The notes under the pieces were generated by a model. It was not told where the DNA came from, did no database searches, and was given only the letters and a program-made list of their open reading frames with translations. Positions 1 to 8,548 of a stretch of 64,000 nucleotides of DNA are shown here, piece after piece. Positions within the stretch are counted from its first letter, which is position 1, and every line of letters starts with the position of its first letter. The position numbers and the translations under genes were made by a program. This DNA comes from Acidovorax sp. DW039 (GTDB lineage Bacteria; Pseudomonadota; Gammaproteobacteria; Burkholderiales; Burkholderiaceae_C), in NCBI RefSeq assembly GCF_037101375.1, contig NZ_AP029019.1:3758001-3822000 (forward strand), written 5' to 3'.

Positions 1-620
1 CGCTGCACTCCGACCCCGACGCGAAGTTTGACGCTGTGGTCAAGCTGGACGCTGCCGAGATCGTGCCTCAAGTCACCTGGGGCACCAGCCCCGAGATGGT
101 GCTGGGCGTGGACGCCCGCGTGCCCGATCCCGACAAGGAAAAGGACGCCAACAAGCGCGGCGCCATCGAGCGCGCCTTGACCTACATGGGCCTGCAGCCC
201 GGCAAGCCGATCAATGACATCACCATAGACAAGGTGTTCATCGGCAGCTGCACCAACAGCCGCATCGAAGACATGCGCGAAGCTGCCGCCGTGGTGAAGA
301 GCCTGGGCCGCAAGGTGGCCAGCAACGTGAAGCTGGCCATGGTGGTGCCTGGCTCCGGCCTCGTCAAAGAGCAGGCCGAGCGCGAGGGCCTGGACCAGAT
401 CTTCAAGGCGGCAGGCTTTGAATGGCGCGAGCCCGGCTGCAGCATGTGCCTGGCCATGAACGCCGACCGTCTGGAGCCCGGCGAACGCTGCGCATCCACC
501 AGCAACCGCAACTTCGAGGGCCGCCAGGGCAACGGTGGCCGCACCCACCTCGTCAGCCCCGCCATGGCGGCTGCCGCTGCGGTGCACGGCCACTTTGTCG
601 ATATCCGCCAGTTCGCCTGA
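1..620 (+). CDS. leuC: 3-isopropylmalate dehydratase large subunit, C-terminal part
   Basis: This is the last 205 residues of LeuC, which with LeuD isomerises 2-isopropylmalate to 3-isopropylmalate in leucine synthesis. The frame is open from the first base, so the gene begins outside the window. The aconitase-type iron-sulfur ligands are visible: one Cys in FIGSCTNSR and two in [11 protein letters not shown]. These hold the [4Fe-4S] cluster that acts on the substrate hydroxyl. The end (GHFVDIRQF) is typical of the family. It is followed by a small lipoprotein gene and then leuD, so it is the first leucine gene of this operon in view. Identification is secure; only the 5' end is missing because of the window edge. 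Confidence 0.97.
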   Translation, partial: LHSDPDAKFDAVVKLDAAEIVPQVTWGTSPEMVLGVDARVPDPDKEKDANKRGAIERALTYMGLQPGKPINDITIDKVFIGSCTNSRIEDMREAAAVVKSLGRKVASNVKLAMVVPGSGLVKEQAEREGLDQIFKAAGFEWREPGCSMCLAMNADRLEPGERCASTSNRNFEGRQGNGGRTHLVSPAMAAAAAVHGHFVDIRQFA

Positions 621-672
621 TTTATCACCTCACCATCCACCATCACTTGACCCAGACTGAAGGAGCCCTGTC

Positions 673-798
673 ATGAAAAAGACCGCCACCCTCATCGCCC
701 TGTCCCTGGCCTTCGTGCTGGCTGGCTGCAACACCGTCAAGGGTGTGGGCCAGGACATTGAACGCGCAGGCAACGCCATCGAGCGCGCCGCCAAGTAA
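673..798 (+). CDS. Entericidin-like small lipoprotein
   Basis: A 41-residue protein begins with MKKTATLIALSLAFVLAGCN, a lipoprotein signal peptide with lipobox LAGC, so Cys19 should be lipidated and become the mature N-terminus. The mature part is about 23 residues, with NTVKGVGQDIERAGNAIE, the pattern of the entericidin EcnA/EcnB family. The start is supported by AAGGAG eight bases upstream. It sits between leuC and leuD, 52 bp after leuC and 33 bp before leuD, so it is probably co-transcribed with them. In Escherichia coli, entericidin B is described as a bacteriolytic lipoprotein and A as its antidote; only one such gene is seen here. The family call comes from signal peptide and sequence pattern. 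The role is not shown. Confidence 0.85.
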   Translation: MKKTATLIALSLAFVLAGCNTVKGVGQDIERAGNAIERAAK

Positions 799-831
799 AA
801 AGCAAATCACAAGGCACAACCCAAGGCCACC

Positions 832-1482
832 ATGCAGAAATTCACCTTGCTCAAGGGCCTCGTCGCGCCCATGGACCGGGAAAACGTCGACACCGACGCC
901 ATCATTCCCAAGCAGTTCCTCAAGTCGATCAAGAAAACGGGCTTTGGCCCCAACCTGTTTGACGAATGGCGCTACCTGGACAAGGGCGAGCCCGGCATCC
1001 CCGAGAGCCAGCGCAAACCCAACCCCGACTTTGTGCTGAACCAGCCCCGCTACCAGGGTGCCAGCATCCTTCTGGCGCGCAAGAACTTCGGCTGCGGCTC
1101 CAGCCGCGAGCACGCGCCCTGGGCGCTGGACCAATATGGCTTCCGCGCCATCATCGCGCCCAGCTTTGCCGACATCTTCTTCAACAACTGCTTCAAGAAC
1201 GGCCTGCTGCCCATCGTGCTGCCCGAGGCCACCGTGGCCAAGCTGTTTGACGAAGTGCATGCCTTCCCCGGCTACCAGCTCACCATCGATCTGGAACGCC
1301 AGGTGATCGTGCCGCCGCAGGGCGAGGAGATTGCGTTTGAGGTGCAGGCCTTCCGCAAATACTGCCTGCTCAACGGCTTTGACGACATCGGCCTGACCCT
1401 GCGCCAGTCCGACAAGATCAAGGCCTTTGAAGCGCAACGCCTGGCCACCAAGCCCTGGCTCGCGCACTCGATGGTTTCCTGA
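832..1482 (+). CDS. leuD: 3-isopropylmalate dehydratase small subunit
   Basis: LeuD, 216 residues, normal length for the bacterial family, is the swivel domain that completes the LeuCD isomerase of leucine synthesis in the cytoplasm. Family signatures are visible: the start [32 protein letters not shown] near residue 21, and the substrate loop [15 protein letters not shown] around residues 85-99. Its start lies 33 bp after the small lipoprotein gene. It is followed by a 77-bp gap holding one copy of the dispersed palindromic repeat before leuB. The order leuC, leuD, leuB is the usual betaproteobacterial one. Confidence 0.97.
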   Translation: MQKFTLLKGLVAPMDRENVDTDAIIPKQFLKSIKKTGFGPNLFDEWRYLDKGEPGIPESQRKPNPDFVLNQPRYQGASILLARKNFGCGSSREHAPWALDQYGFRAIIAPSFADIFFNNCFKNGLLPIVLPEATVAKLFDEVHAFPGYQLTIDLERQVIVPPQGEEIAFEVQAFRKYCLLNGFDDIGLTLRQSDKIKAFEAQRLATKPWLAHSMVS

Positions 1483-1497
1483 TCTCTCATTTCAAGA

Positions 1498-1544
1498 AAA
1501 ATAGCCTCCAGCGCTTACGCAATAAGCGCTGGCAGCTATCAAAA
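1498..1544. repeat. Dispersed palindromic repeat A, copy 1
   Basis: An imperfect palindrome in the leuD-leuB gap. Perfect 10-bp arms ccagcgctta (1508-1517) and taagcgctgg (1523-1532) flank a 5-nt loop, and the outer bases atagc and gctat also pair. It shares its core (tagctgcnngcgctt, spacer, aagcgctagaggc on the other strand) with about nine other sites in the window. Confidence 0.8.
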
Positions 1545-1559
1545 CAGAAGCACCAGACA

Positions 1560-2630
1560 ATGAAAATCGCAGTTCTGCCGGGTGACGGCATCGGTACCGA
1601 AATCGTGGCCGAGGCCGTCAAGGTCCTCAAGGCACTCGACCTGAAGTTCGAAATGGAATCCGCCCTGGTCGGTGGTGCCGCTTACGAGGCCCACGGCCAC
1701 CCGCTGCCCGAGTCCACCCTCAAGCTCGCCAAGGAAGCCGACGCCATCCTGTTCGGCGCTGTGGGCGACTGGAAATACGACAAGCTCGACCGCCCCCTGC
1801 GCCCCGAACAGGCCATCTTGGGCCTGCGCAAGAACCTGGGCCTGTTCGCCAACTTCCGCCCCGCCATCTGCTACGAGCAACTGGTGGGCGCTTCGAGTCT
1901 CAAGCCCGAACTGATTGCGGGCCTGGACATCCTCATCATCCGCGAGCTGACCGGTGACATCTACTTCGGCCAGCCCCGTGGCCGCCGTACAGCGGTGGAT
2001 GGCCACTTCCCCGGTGCGGAAGAAGCCTTCGACACCATGCGCTACAGCCGCCCCGAGATCGAGCGCATCGCCCACGTCGCCTTCCAGGCCGCCCGCAAGC
2101 GCAACAAGAAGGTCACCAGCGTGGACAAGGCCAACGTGCTCGAAACCTTCCAGTTCTGGAAGGACGTGGTCACCGACGTGCACAAGGAATACCCCGACGT
2201 CGAACTGCAGCACATGTACGTGGACAACGCCGCCATGCAACTCGTCAAGGCCCCCAAGGCGTTTGACGTGGTGGTGACCGGCAACATGTTTGGCGACATC
2301 TTGAGCGACGAAGCCTCCATGCTCACCGGCTCCATCGGCATGCTGCCCTCAGCCAGCCTGAACAGCAGCAACCAGGGCCTGTACGAACCCAGCCATGGCA
2401 GCGCACCCGACATCGCAGGCAAGGGCGTAGCCAACCCCCTGGCCACCATCCTGTCTGCAGCCATGATGCTGCGCTTCAGCCTGAACCAGGAAGCCGCCGC
2501 CCAGCGCATCGAAGCCGCCGTGCAAAAGGTGCTGGCCCAAGGCCTGCGCACGCCCGACATCTACAGCGAAGGTACCACCAAGGTAGGCACTGCGCAGATG
2601 GGCGATGCGGTGGTGAAGGCGCTCGCCTGA
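1560..2630 (+). CDS. leuB: 3-isopropylmalate dehydrogenase
   Basis: LeuB, 356 residues, oxidises and decarboxylates 3-isopropylmalate with NAD, giving the keto precursor of leucine. It is a cytoplasmic homodimer of the isocitrate/isopropylmalate dehydrogenase fold. Visible signatures: [20 protein letters not shown] at the start, the [13 protein letters not shown] substrate segment near residue 90, [10 protein letters not shown] with the catalytic Tyr, DKANVLE, and the metal and cofactor region [25 protein letters not shown] followed by [13 protein letters not shown]. Length and motifs are complete. A good hairpin terminator follows about 25 bp after the stop, so the leu operon probably ends here and asd is transcribed separately. 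Confidence 0.98.
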   Translation: MKIAVLPGDGIGTEIVAEAVKVLKALDLKFEMESALVGGAAYEAHGHPLPESTLKLAKEADAILFGAVGDWKYDKLDRPLRPEQAILGLRKNLGLFANFRPAICYEQLVGASSLKPELIAGLDILIIRELTGDIYFGQPRGRRTAVDGHFPGAEEAFDTMRYSRPEIERIAHVAFQAARKRNKKVTSVDKANVLETFQFWKDVVTDVHKEYPDVELQHMYVDNAAMQLVKAPKAFDVVVTGNMFGDILSDEASMLTGSIGMLPSASLNSSNQGLYEPSHGSAPDIAGKGVANPLATILSAAMMLRFSLNQEAAAQRIEAAVQKVLAQGLRTPDIYSEGTTKVGTAQMGDAVVKALA

Positions 2631-2653
2631 TCCCTGGCTTGCCATGTCACCCC

Positions 2654-2680
2654 AAGGGCGGCTGTGGCCGCCCTTTTTGT
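2654..2680 (+). terminator. Rho-independent terminator after leuB
   Basis: Stem GGGCGGC (2656-2662) pairs with GCCGCCC (2667-2673) around a 4-nt loop, followed by TTTTTG. It lies about 25 bp after the leuB stop and separates the leucine genes from asd. Confidence 0.85.
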
Positions 2681-2710
2681 TTTGGGAAATCGGTGTATGC
2701 AGTTCCCGCA

Positions 2711-2738
2711 TTGGTCCATGCACGCAATCGGCTAGAAT
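2711..2738 (+). promoter_or_regulatory. Candidate sigma-70 promoter for leader peptide and asd
   Basis: TTGGTC (2711-2716) and TAGAAT (2733-2738) are spaced by 16 bp, between the leuB terminator and the leader ORF. The predicted start of transcription falls at about 2745, the A of the leader ATG, so the leader mRNA may be leaderless. This is inferred from sequence only. Confidence 0.5.
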
Positions 2739-2744
2739 CTGCGC

Positions 2745-2849
2745 ATGTTTGCCGCCCGCCCGTTCGCCCTGAACACCGCTACTGCCGCCCTGGCAGGCGT
2801 GGCTGTGCGCGCAATCACCACCAAAACCACGACCATTATTAAGGGCTGA
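2745..2849 (+). CDS. Candidate Thr/Ile/Lys-rich leader peptide upstream of asd
   Basis: A 34-residue ORF beginning MFAARPFALN. Residues 24-33 read ITTKTTTIIK: five Thr, three Ile and two Lys in ten codons, just before the stop. This resembles the E. coli thrL leader peptide, rich in Thr and Ile, which couples ribosome stalling to attenuation of the threonine operon. Here the downstream gene is asd, which makes the precursor shared by threonine, isoleucine, methionine and lysine. The region between stop and asd holds competing hairpins. No Shine-Dalgarno sequence is visible, but the predicted transcription start coincides with the ATG, as in known leaderless leader peptides. Composition, position and pathway fit together. 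The regulatory function is inferred. Confidence 0.65.
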   Translation: MFAARPFALNTATAALAGVAVRAITTKTTTIIKG

Positions 2850-2937
2850 TCCAGCTCCGGTATCGTCGTGCGCCCTCCCTGGCCAGACGAGCCGGGGCAA
2901 ACAGTCTGGTCTGGCACTGTTTATCACTGAAAGGGCG
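2842..2937 (+). promoter_or_regulatory. Candidate attenuator: competing hairpins before asd
   Basis: Several pairings cannot coexist. GCCAGAC (2882-2888) can pair with GTCTGGC (2909-2915) or, less one base, with GTCTGG (2904-2909). AAACAGT (2899-2905) can pair with ACTGTTT (2916-2922), a hairpin ending in a short T run. CGCCCT (2871-2876) can pair with AGGGCG (2932-2937), which overlaps the asd ribosome-binding region, or its last five bases with AGGGC (2842-2846) at the leader stop. None is a strong terminator, so control could be transcriptional or translational. Confidence 0.4.
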
Positions 2938-2942
2938 TTGAA

Positions 2943-4073
2943 ATGAGCAAGTTGGTAGGTTTGGTCGGCTGGCGCGGCATGGTCGGCTCGGTGTTGATGG
3001 ACCGCATGATCGAAGAAAAAGACTTCGACCTGATCGAGCCATTGTTCTTCTCCACATCCAACGCTGGCGGCAAGGCCCCTGCACAGGCCAAGAACGAAAC
3101 CACCCTGCAGGACGCTTTCAACATTGAGGCCCTCAAGCGCTGCGAGATCATCATCACCGCCCAAGGTGGCGACTACACCAACGAGGTGTACCCCAAGCTG
3201 CGCGCTGCAGGCTGGAACGGCCACTGGATTGATGCCGCTTCCTCGCTGCGCATGGAAAAGAACGCGGTCATCGTGCTAGACCCGGTGAACATGCCCGTCA
3301 TCAAGAACGCGCTGGCCCACGGCGGCAAGGACTGGATCGGCGGCAACTGCACCGTGAGCTGCATGCTGATGGGTGTGGGTGCGCTCTACAAGGCCGGTCT
3401 GGTCGAGTGGATGAGCACCCAGACTTACCAAGCCGCGTCCGGCGGCGGCGCACAGCACATGCGTGAGCTGTTGACCCAATACGGCACCCTCAACGCCGAA
3501 GTGAAGGCGCTGCTCGACGACCCCAAGAGCGCCATCCTGGAAATCGACCGCAAGGTGATCGCCAAGCAGCGCAGCCTGTCTGCCGCTGAAACCGCCAATT
3601 TCGGCGTCCCGCTGGGTGGCAGCCTGATTCCCTGGATCGACAAGGACCTGGGCAATGGCCAGTCCAAGGAAGAATGGAAGGGCATGGCGGAGACCAACAA
3701 GATTCTGGGCATGGGCGAAGGCTTCGACTCTGCAGCCATCCCCGTGGACGGATTCTGCGTGCGCGTGGGTGCCATGCGCTGCCACAGCCAGGCCCTGACC
3801 TTCAAGCTCAAGAAGGACGTGCCCGTGGCCGATATCGAAGCCATGATTGCGGCCGACAACCAGTGGGTGAAGGTAGTGCCCAACACCCGCGAAGCCACCA
3901 TCAAGGACCTGACCCCCGTGGCCGTGACCGGCACCATGACCATCCCTGTGGGCCGCATCCGCAAGCTAGCCATGGGCCCCGAATACGTGGGCGCATTCAC
4001 CATTGGTGACCAGCTGCTGTGGGGTGCTGCAGAGCCTCTGCGCCGCATGCTGCGCATCCTGCTCGACGCCTGA
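2943..4073 (+). CDS. asd: Aspartate-semialdehyde dehydrogenase
   Basis: Asd, 376 residues, reduces aspartyl phosphate with NADPH to aspartate semialdehyde, the branch point to lysine, diaminopimelate, threonine, methionine and isoleucine. The NADP-binding start [20 protein letters not shown] and the active-site segment [11 protein letters not shown], with catalytic Cys136, match the Gram-negative type enzyme in position and length. Further family blocks are [14 protein letters not shown] and [20 protein letters not shown] purine-rich GAAAGGG lies before the ATG. The gene stands alone between two terminators, preceded by a Thr/Ile-rich leader ORF that suggests amino-acid feedback. Confidence 0.98.
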   Translation: MSKLVGLVGWRGMVGSVLMDRMIEEKDFDLIEPLFFSTSNAGGKAPAQAKNETTLQDAFNIEALKRCEIIITAQGGDYTNEVYPKLRAAGWNGHWIDAASSLRMEKNAVIVLDPVNMPVIKNALAHGGKDWIGGNCTVSCMLMGVGALYKAGLVEWMSTQTYQAASGGGAQHMRELLTQYGTLNAEVKALLDDPKSAILEIDRKVIAKQRSLSAAETANFGVPLGGSLIPWIDKDLGNGQSKEEWKGMAETNKILGMGEGFDSAAIPVDGFCVRVGAMRCHSQALTFKLKKDVPVADIEAMIAADNQWVKVVPNTREATIKDLTPVAVTGTMTIPVGRIRKLAMGPEYVGAFTIGDQLLWGAAEPLRRMLRILLDA

Positions 4074-4087
4074 TCCACCCAGCCTGC

Positions 4088-4124
4088 AAAGCGCGCAAAA
4101 CCCCGGTTTTGCGCGCTTTTTTGC
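4088..4124 (+). terminator. Rho-independent terminator after asd
   Basis: A 15-bp perfect stem, AAAGCGCGCAAAACC (4088-4102) with GGTTTTGCGCGCTTT (4105-4119), closes a 2-nt apex and continues into a T run. It starts 14 bp after the asd stop and is one of the strongest terminators in the window. Confidence 0.92.
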
Positions 4125-4232
4125 GTCTGACGCATCGAAACAACCCGTTACGCCACGTTGCCGAATGACAACAGACTTTTGCACCAAAACGGGGCGTGAC
4201 ACGGGGTACCAAAGCTTGGACACCACCTCAGC

Positions 4233-4261
4233 TTGTCAGTGCAAAACATTGCTGCTATGGT
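4233..4261 (+). promoter_or_regulatory. Candidate sigma-70 promoter of fimV
   Basis: TTGTCA (4233-4238), a 17-bp spacer, then TATGGT (4256-4261) preceded by TGC, an extended -10 arrangement. It lies between the asd terminator and fimV, where a promoter is needed. Confidence 0.5.
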
Positions 4262-4302
4262 GCTTTTTACATATTTTCACGCGCCGGGGCGGGAACCAGA
4301 TC

Positions 4303-6888
4303 ATGAGAAAAACAGCACCGCTCGACCGAGCCGCAAAACCTAATCAGTTGATGGCAAACATGCATCGTTGGAAATTTTCAGCTCTAGCGGCCGCGGCCGT
4401 AGTCTCTGCCGGTTTTTATGCCAGCGACGCTTCGGCTTTGGCCTTGGGCCGCATCACGGTGCAATCCGCTCTGGGTGAGCCTCTGCGTGCAGAGATCGAA
4501 GTCCCCCAGATCACCCCCGCAGAAGCCGATACCCTGCGTACATCCACCGCCTCGCCCGAGGTGTTCCGTTCCCAGGGCATGGAGTTCACTCCGCTGATGA
4601 ACGCCCTGCAGGTGCAACTGCAACGCCGCGCTGACGGCAGCGCCGTGCTGCGCGTCACCAGCGACCGCCCTGTCAACGAGCCGTTTGTGGATCTGGTACT
4701 GGACGCCACATGGGGCAGCGGCAAGATCGTGCGCAGCTACACCATGCTGTTCGACCCGCCAGCACTGCGCCGCGCAGCGCCTACGGTCACGGCATCTCCC
4801 CAAGTCACGGCACAGGCATCTGCCCCTGCAGCAGCGCCTCGCACCACCACGCCTTCTGCAGCGGCAGCACCTGCCGCTGCGCCACGTCCTGCTCCGGCTG
4901 CGGCACCACGCCCCGCCCCGGCGGACGGTGTCACCGTCAAACCCGGCGACACAGCAGGCCGTATTGCCAACGCACATCGCCCTGCAGACGTCTCGCTGGA
5001 TCAGATGCTGGTAGCCATGATGCGCGCCAACCCGGACGCCTTCATCCAGGGCAATGTCAACCGCATTCGCGCGGGTGCCGTCCTGCAGATTCCCGACGAA
5101 GGTGCCGCAAAGTCGGTCCCGACCAGCGAAGCGCGCCAGATTCTGGCCGCCCAGAGCCGTGACTTCAACACCTTCCGCCGCAAGCTGGCCGACACCGCAC
5201 CCAATGCCACGGTCGCTTCGGCAGAGCGCTCTGCCAGTGGCAAGGTGCAGGCTCAGGTGGAAGACCGCAAGCCCGCCACGGCTGCACCCGACAAGCTGAC
5301 ATTGTCCAAGGGCTCCATCAAGGGTCAAAAGGCAGCCGAAGACCAGTTGGCCAAGGACAAGCAAGCCAACGAGGCCAACGCCCGCATGGCAGAGCTGTCC
5401 AAGAACATTAGCGACCTGAACAAGGTGGGTGCAGCTTCTGCCGCTGCAGCGTCTCCTGCCCCGGCAGCCGCCGCCAGTGCTCCGGCACCGGTCAAGGTAG
5501 AAGCTCCAGGCGTTCCTGCCACACCTACTGCACCTGAAGCCCCAGCGTCCGCCCCGGCAGCTCCTGCAGAAGCAGCCAGCCTGCCCGTGGAAGCAGCTTC
5601 GGCAGCGTCTGATGCGGCCTCTGCACCCGCTCCCGTGGCATCGGCGCCCGCACCGGCTCCCAAGCCAGCACCGGTTCCTCCACCTGCGGAAGAGCCCAGC
5701 TTCTTCTCCGGCCTGTTTGACGACCCACTGATCCCTCTGGCCGGTGGCGGCGTGCTCGCATTGCTGGCGGGTTACGGCGTGTACCGCGTGGTGCAGCGCC
5801 GCCGCAATGCGGGAGGGGTAGACAGCTCGTTCCTCGAAAGCCGCATTCAGCCCGACTCTTTCTTTGGTGCCAGCGGCGGTCAGCGTATCGACACTGCCAA
5901 CAGTGAGATGACCACAGGCGGCTCGTCCATGGCCTATTCGCCCAGTCAGCTGGATGCTGGCGGCGATGTGGACCCCGTTGCGGAAGCCGACGTGTACCTC
6001 GCTTACGGGCGTGACCTGCAAGCCGAAGAAATTCTGAAGGAAGCCATCCGCCACAACCCTGCACGCGTCTCCGTGCATGTGAAGCTGGGCGAGATCTACG
6101 CCAAGCGCCAGGATCGCAAAGCCTTGGAAGCGGTGGCAGGTGACGTGTTCAAGCTCACACAGGGCGAAGGCCCCGACTGGGCGCGTATCGCCGATCTGGG
6201 TCGCACGCTGGACCCAGAAAATCCGCTGTACCAGCCTGGCGGCCGTCCCGGCAGTGCTGCAGACGCGGCTCCTGCCGTGCCTGCAGCGGGCTTTGCATCC
6301 ACGATGCCTGGCGCTCCTGGTGCTGCGCTGCCTTCGGATCTGGACCTCGACCTGGATCTGGATCTGCCCACGGACGCGCTGACAGAAGCTCCTGCGGCCG
6401 GCGGGTTTGCTGCGGCTGCAGCAGCTTCCGGCTTGGATCTGCCCAGCCTGCCTGATGACGATGAGCCCGTCACGGCACGCGCGCCGATTTCGGAACCAGC
6501 TCCCACGCTGGACATTCCCACACAGCCTGAAGAGCTGAGCATGCTGCCTTCTGGCCTGACGCCGCTGGCAGGCTCCAAAGCGCCCGAGCCTGAGACGCTG
6601 GAGTTTGATCTCGGCGACCTGTCTCTGGACCTGTCTGCACCTGCCCCTCTTACCCCCAGCATGCCCCCTGCCGTGGAAGAAATCTCCACAGCATCGGTCC
6701 CTGTGGAAGAGGAAGATGAAGGCGAGCCAGCCAACGATGACCCTCTGGCCACCAAGCTGGCACTGGCAGAGGAGTTCAACGCCATCGGTGACACGGACGG
6801 CGCACGTACCCTGATCGAAGAAGTGGTGGCAGAAGCAACGGGCCCGCTGAAGACACGAGCCCAGCGTCTGCTTGCTGAACTGGGCTGA
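4303..6888 (+). CDS. fimV: FimV-family peptidoglycan-binding inner-membrane hub protein
   Basis: About 861 residues from ATG 4303; ATG 4351 or 4360 would give a tighter signal peptide (MHRWKFSALAAAAVVSAGFY). FimV proteins organise type IV pili, twitching and polar localisation. Layout: signal peptide, periplasmic N-terminal domain from LALGRITVQSALGEPLRAEI, an Ala/Pro linker, a LysM segment near residues 209-265 (VTVKPGDTAGRI to AVLQIP), a coiled or low-complexity part, one membrane segment near 475-497, then a cytoplasmic acidic region with TPR-like repeats near 556-620. The end is a FimV C-terminal motif (PLATKLALAEEFNAIGDTDG). A run of alternating Asp-Leu lies near residue 680. The stop overlaps the truA start (TGATG). 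The frame stays open back into asd, but that extension is not credible. Confidence 0.92.
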   Translation: MRKTAPLDRAAKPNQLMANMHRWKFSALAAAAVVSAGFYASDASALALGRITVQSALGEPLRAEIEVPQITPAEADTLRTSTASPEVFRSQGMEFTPLMNALQVQLQRRADGSAVLRVTSDRPVNEPFVDLVLDATWGSGKIVRSYTMLFDPPALRRAAPTVTASPQVTAQASAPAAAPRTTTPSAAAAPAAAPRPAPAAAPRPAPADGVTVKPGDTAGRIANAHRPADVSLDQMLVAMMRANPDAFIQGNVNRIRAGAVLQIPDEGAAKSVPTSEARQILAAQSRDFNTFRRKLADTAPNATVASAERSASGKVQAQVEDRKPATAAPDKLTLSKGSIKGQKAAEDQLAKDKQANEANARMAELSKNISDLNKVGAASAAAASPAPAAAASAPAPVKVEAPGVPATPTAPEAPASAPAAPAEAASLPVEAASAASDAASAPAPVASAPAPAPKPAPVPPPAEEPSFFSGLFDDPLIPLAGGGVLALLAGYGVYRVVQRRRNAGGVDSSFLESRIQPDSFFGASGGQRIDTANSEMTTGGSSMAYSPSQLDAGGDVDPVAEADVYLAYGRDLQAEEILKEAIRHNPARVSVHVKLGEIYAKRQDRKALEAVAGDVFKLTQGEGPDWARIADLGRTLDPENPLYQPGGRPGSAADAAPAVPAAGFASTMPGAPGAALPSDLDLDLDLDLPTDALTEAPAAGGFAAAAAASGLDLPSLPDDDEPVTARAPISEPAPTLDIPTQPEELSMLPSGLTPLAGSKAPEPETLEFDLGDLSLDLSAPAPLTPSMPPAVEEISTASVPVEEEDEGEPANDDPLATKLALAEEFNAIGDTDGARTLIEEVVAEATGPLKTRAQRLLAELG

Positions 6889-7766
6889 TGCAGGAATCGC
6901 TGCCATCGAATGATCTGAACACCCCTGCGCTCTCCGAACCCGCCAAGGTACGGGTAGCGCTTGGGGTCAGTTACAACGGCCAGGCTTACAAAGGCTGGCA
7001 AAGCCAGCCCTCTGGCGACACAGTGCAAGACAAGCTTGAAGCGGCCCTGGGCCGCTTTGCTACGCATGAGGTCAGCACCCTGTGCGCTGGCCGCACCGAC
7101 AGCGGTGTGCATGGGCTGATGCAGGTGGTGCACTTTGACACCCCCCTGCGCCGTGCAGATGCCTCCTGGGTGCGCGGGACCAACACCTTTTTGCCTCCGG
7201 ACATCGCTGTACAGTGGGCACGCCATGTGCCCGACACTTTTCATGCACGGGCCAGCGCCACGGCACGCCGCTACGCATACGTTCTGCTGCAGTCCCCGGT
7301 GCGCCCCAGCATTGATGCGGGCCGCGTGGGGTGGGTACACCAGCCTCTGAATGCCCACGCCATGCGTGAAGGCGCGGCCTTCCTGCTGGGGGAGCATGAC
7401 TTCACCTCGTTCCGTGCTGCGGCTTGCCAGGCTCACACCCCGATCAAGACGGTAGAGCGCATCGAAATCAGACACTCGGTTCCATCTGAGCCCACAGGCG
7501 ATCTAGACTGGAGTCCTTGCTACTGGCGTTTTGAATTCCAGGCCAATGCCTTCCTGCACCACATGATCAGGAACATCATGGGCTGCCTCATCACGATCGG
7601 CACCGGCAAACAGCCGCCTGAATGGATGTTGCATGTGCTGCAAGCCCGTTCACGTGATGCTGCTGCGCCCACTTTCTCGCCTGACGGTTTGTACTTTCTG
7701 GGTCCGGTCTACGATGCTGCCTGGAATTTGCCAGCGCGCACCCCACCGTTTGACTGGATACCATGA
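6888..7766 (+). CDS. truA: tRNA pseudouridine(38-40) synthase
   Basis: TruA, 292 residues, converts uridines 38, 39 and 40 of the tRNA anticodon stem to pseudouridine. The catalytic motif AGRTDSGVHG has the nucleophile Asp71. VRVALGVSYNGQAYKGWQSQ opens the fold, and FEFQANAFLHHMIRNIMG is the conserved C-terminal block. The start ATG overlaps the fimV stop, and its own stop overlaps the trpF start by four bases (ATGA), so fimV, truA and trpF are translationally coupled. About 20 residues before the conserved core appear to be an unstructured extension. Confidence 0.97.
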   Translation: MQESLPSNDLNTPALSEPAKVRVALGVSYNGQAYKGWQSQPSGDTVQDKLEAALGRFATHEVSTLCAGRTDSGVHGLMQVVHFDTPLRRADASWVRGTNTFLPPDIAVQWARHVPDTFHARASATARRYAYVLLQSPVRPSIDAGRVGWVHQPLNAHAMREGAAFLLGEHDFTSFRAAACQAHTPIKTVERIEIRHSVPSEPTGDLDWSPCYWRFEFQANAFLHHMIRNIMGCLITIGTGKQPPEWMLHVLQARSRDAAAPTFSPDGLYFLGPVYDAAWNLPARTPPFDWIP

Positions 7767-8548
7767 CGCCATCCACGCCTTTCAACCGCACCGAGCCCAC
7801 TTTCGCCCACGCCACCAGCCCAGCTTCCACCCGCACCCGCATCAAGATCTGCGGCCTGACGCGCGAGCAGGATGTGGACGCGGCCGTTCAGGCAGGCGCT
7901 GACGCCATAGGCTTTGTGCTCTACGCCCCCAGCCCGCGCGCCGTAACGCCCGAACGTGCAGCACAGCTGGCGCAGCGGCTTCCGCCCTTCGTCACACCCG
8001 TGCTGCTTTTTGTGAACGAAGTCGCTCCTAAAATAATAGCTGCCAGCGCTTTGGTGAAGGGTGCTATCGTGCAATTTCATGGTGATGAAACACCTCAGGA
8101 TTGCCTGGAAGGGACGGCTGGCGGGGCACGCCCCTTTCTGCGGGCTGCGCGCATACCCCTAGGGGACGGTGCTGAAAGTTTTGATCTCGTAAAATACGCT
8201 CACGATTTTTCACACGCCCAAGCCATCCTGCTCGACGCGCATGTCGACGGCTATGGCGGCGGCGGCAAGGCATTCAATTGGTCACTCCTTCCACCAAGCG
8301 TCAGCTCTCACCTCGTTTTGTCTGGTGGACTCACGCCTGCAAACGTGACCGATGGCATTTTGCAAGTCCGCCCGCGAGGACTCTCGCTGGCGGTGGATGT
8401 CAGCTCTGGCGTTGAAGCCGATGGCCCTGATGGCAAGCCCATCAAGGGCATCAAGGACGCCGAAAAAATTCAACGCTTCGTAGCCGCCGTGCGTGCGGCC
8501 GATGCACAACTTGCAAAGAATCCCCATGAGCTCCTATCAGCAACCTGA
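7763..8548 (+). CDS. trpF: Phosphoribosylanthranilate isomerase
   Basis: TrpF, 261 residues, catalyses the Amadori rearrangement of phosphoribosylanthranilate in tryptophan synthesis. The general base Cys30 lies in KICGLT and the general acid Asp in [30 protein letters not shown] and AVDVSSGVE bind phosphate at the C-terminal end of the barrel. The protein has about 25 extra residues before the core and a long C-terminal tail compared with roughly 200-residue homologues. Bases 8031-8067, encoding [15 protein letters not shown], resemble one arm of repeat A, without changing the usual spacing to QFHGDE. The gene overlaps truA by four bases and trpB by 23. Confidence 0.96.
   Translation: MTPSTPFNRTEPTFAHATSPASTRTRIKICGLTREQDVDAAVQAGADAIGFVLYAPSPRAVTPERAAQLAQRLPPFVTPVLLFVNEVAPKIIAASALVKGAIVQFHGDETPQDCLEGTAGGARPFLRAARIPLGDGAESFDLVKYAHDFSHAQAILLDAHVDGYGGGGKAFNWSLLPPSVSSHLVLSGGLTPANVTDGILQVRPRGLSLAVDVSSGVEADGPDGKPIKGIKDAEKIQRFVAAVRAADAQLAKNPHELLSAT
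8027..8068. repeat. Decayed repeat A arm inside trpF
   Basis: aataatagctgccagcgctt at 8032 onward resembles the left arm of repeat A, but the right arm is not recognisable beyond ggtgctatcg. It is in frame in trpF. Confidence 0.35.

Noticed and set aside
4003..4302. Upstream extension of fimV back into asd
   Set aside because: It would translate the asd 3' end and its terminator in another frame. A signal peptide begins only at 4303-4360.
6337..6372. Asp-Leu repeats in fimV as a microsatellite
   Set aside because: Codons vary (GAC/GAT, CTC/CTG) and acidic repeats are common in the FimV cytoplasmic region, so it is likely protein-level composition.
4384..6906. Very long - strand open frame opposite fimV
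   Set aside because: It lies wholly antisense to fimV, has no recognisable domains and a Cys/Arg-rich composition typical of GC-rich antisense frames.
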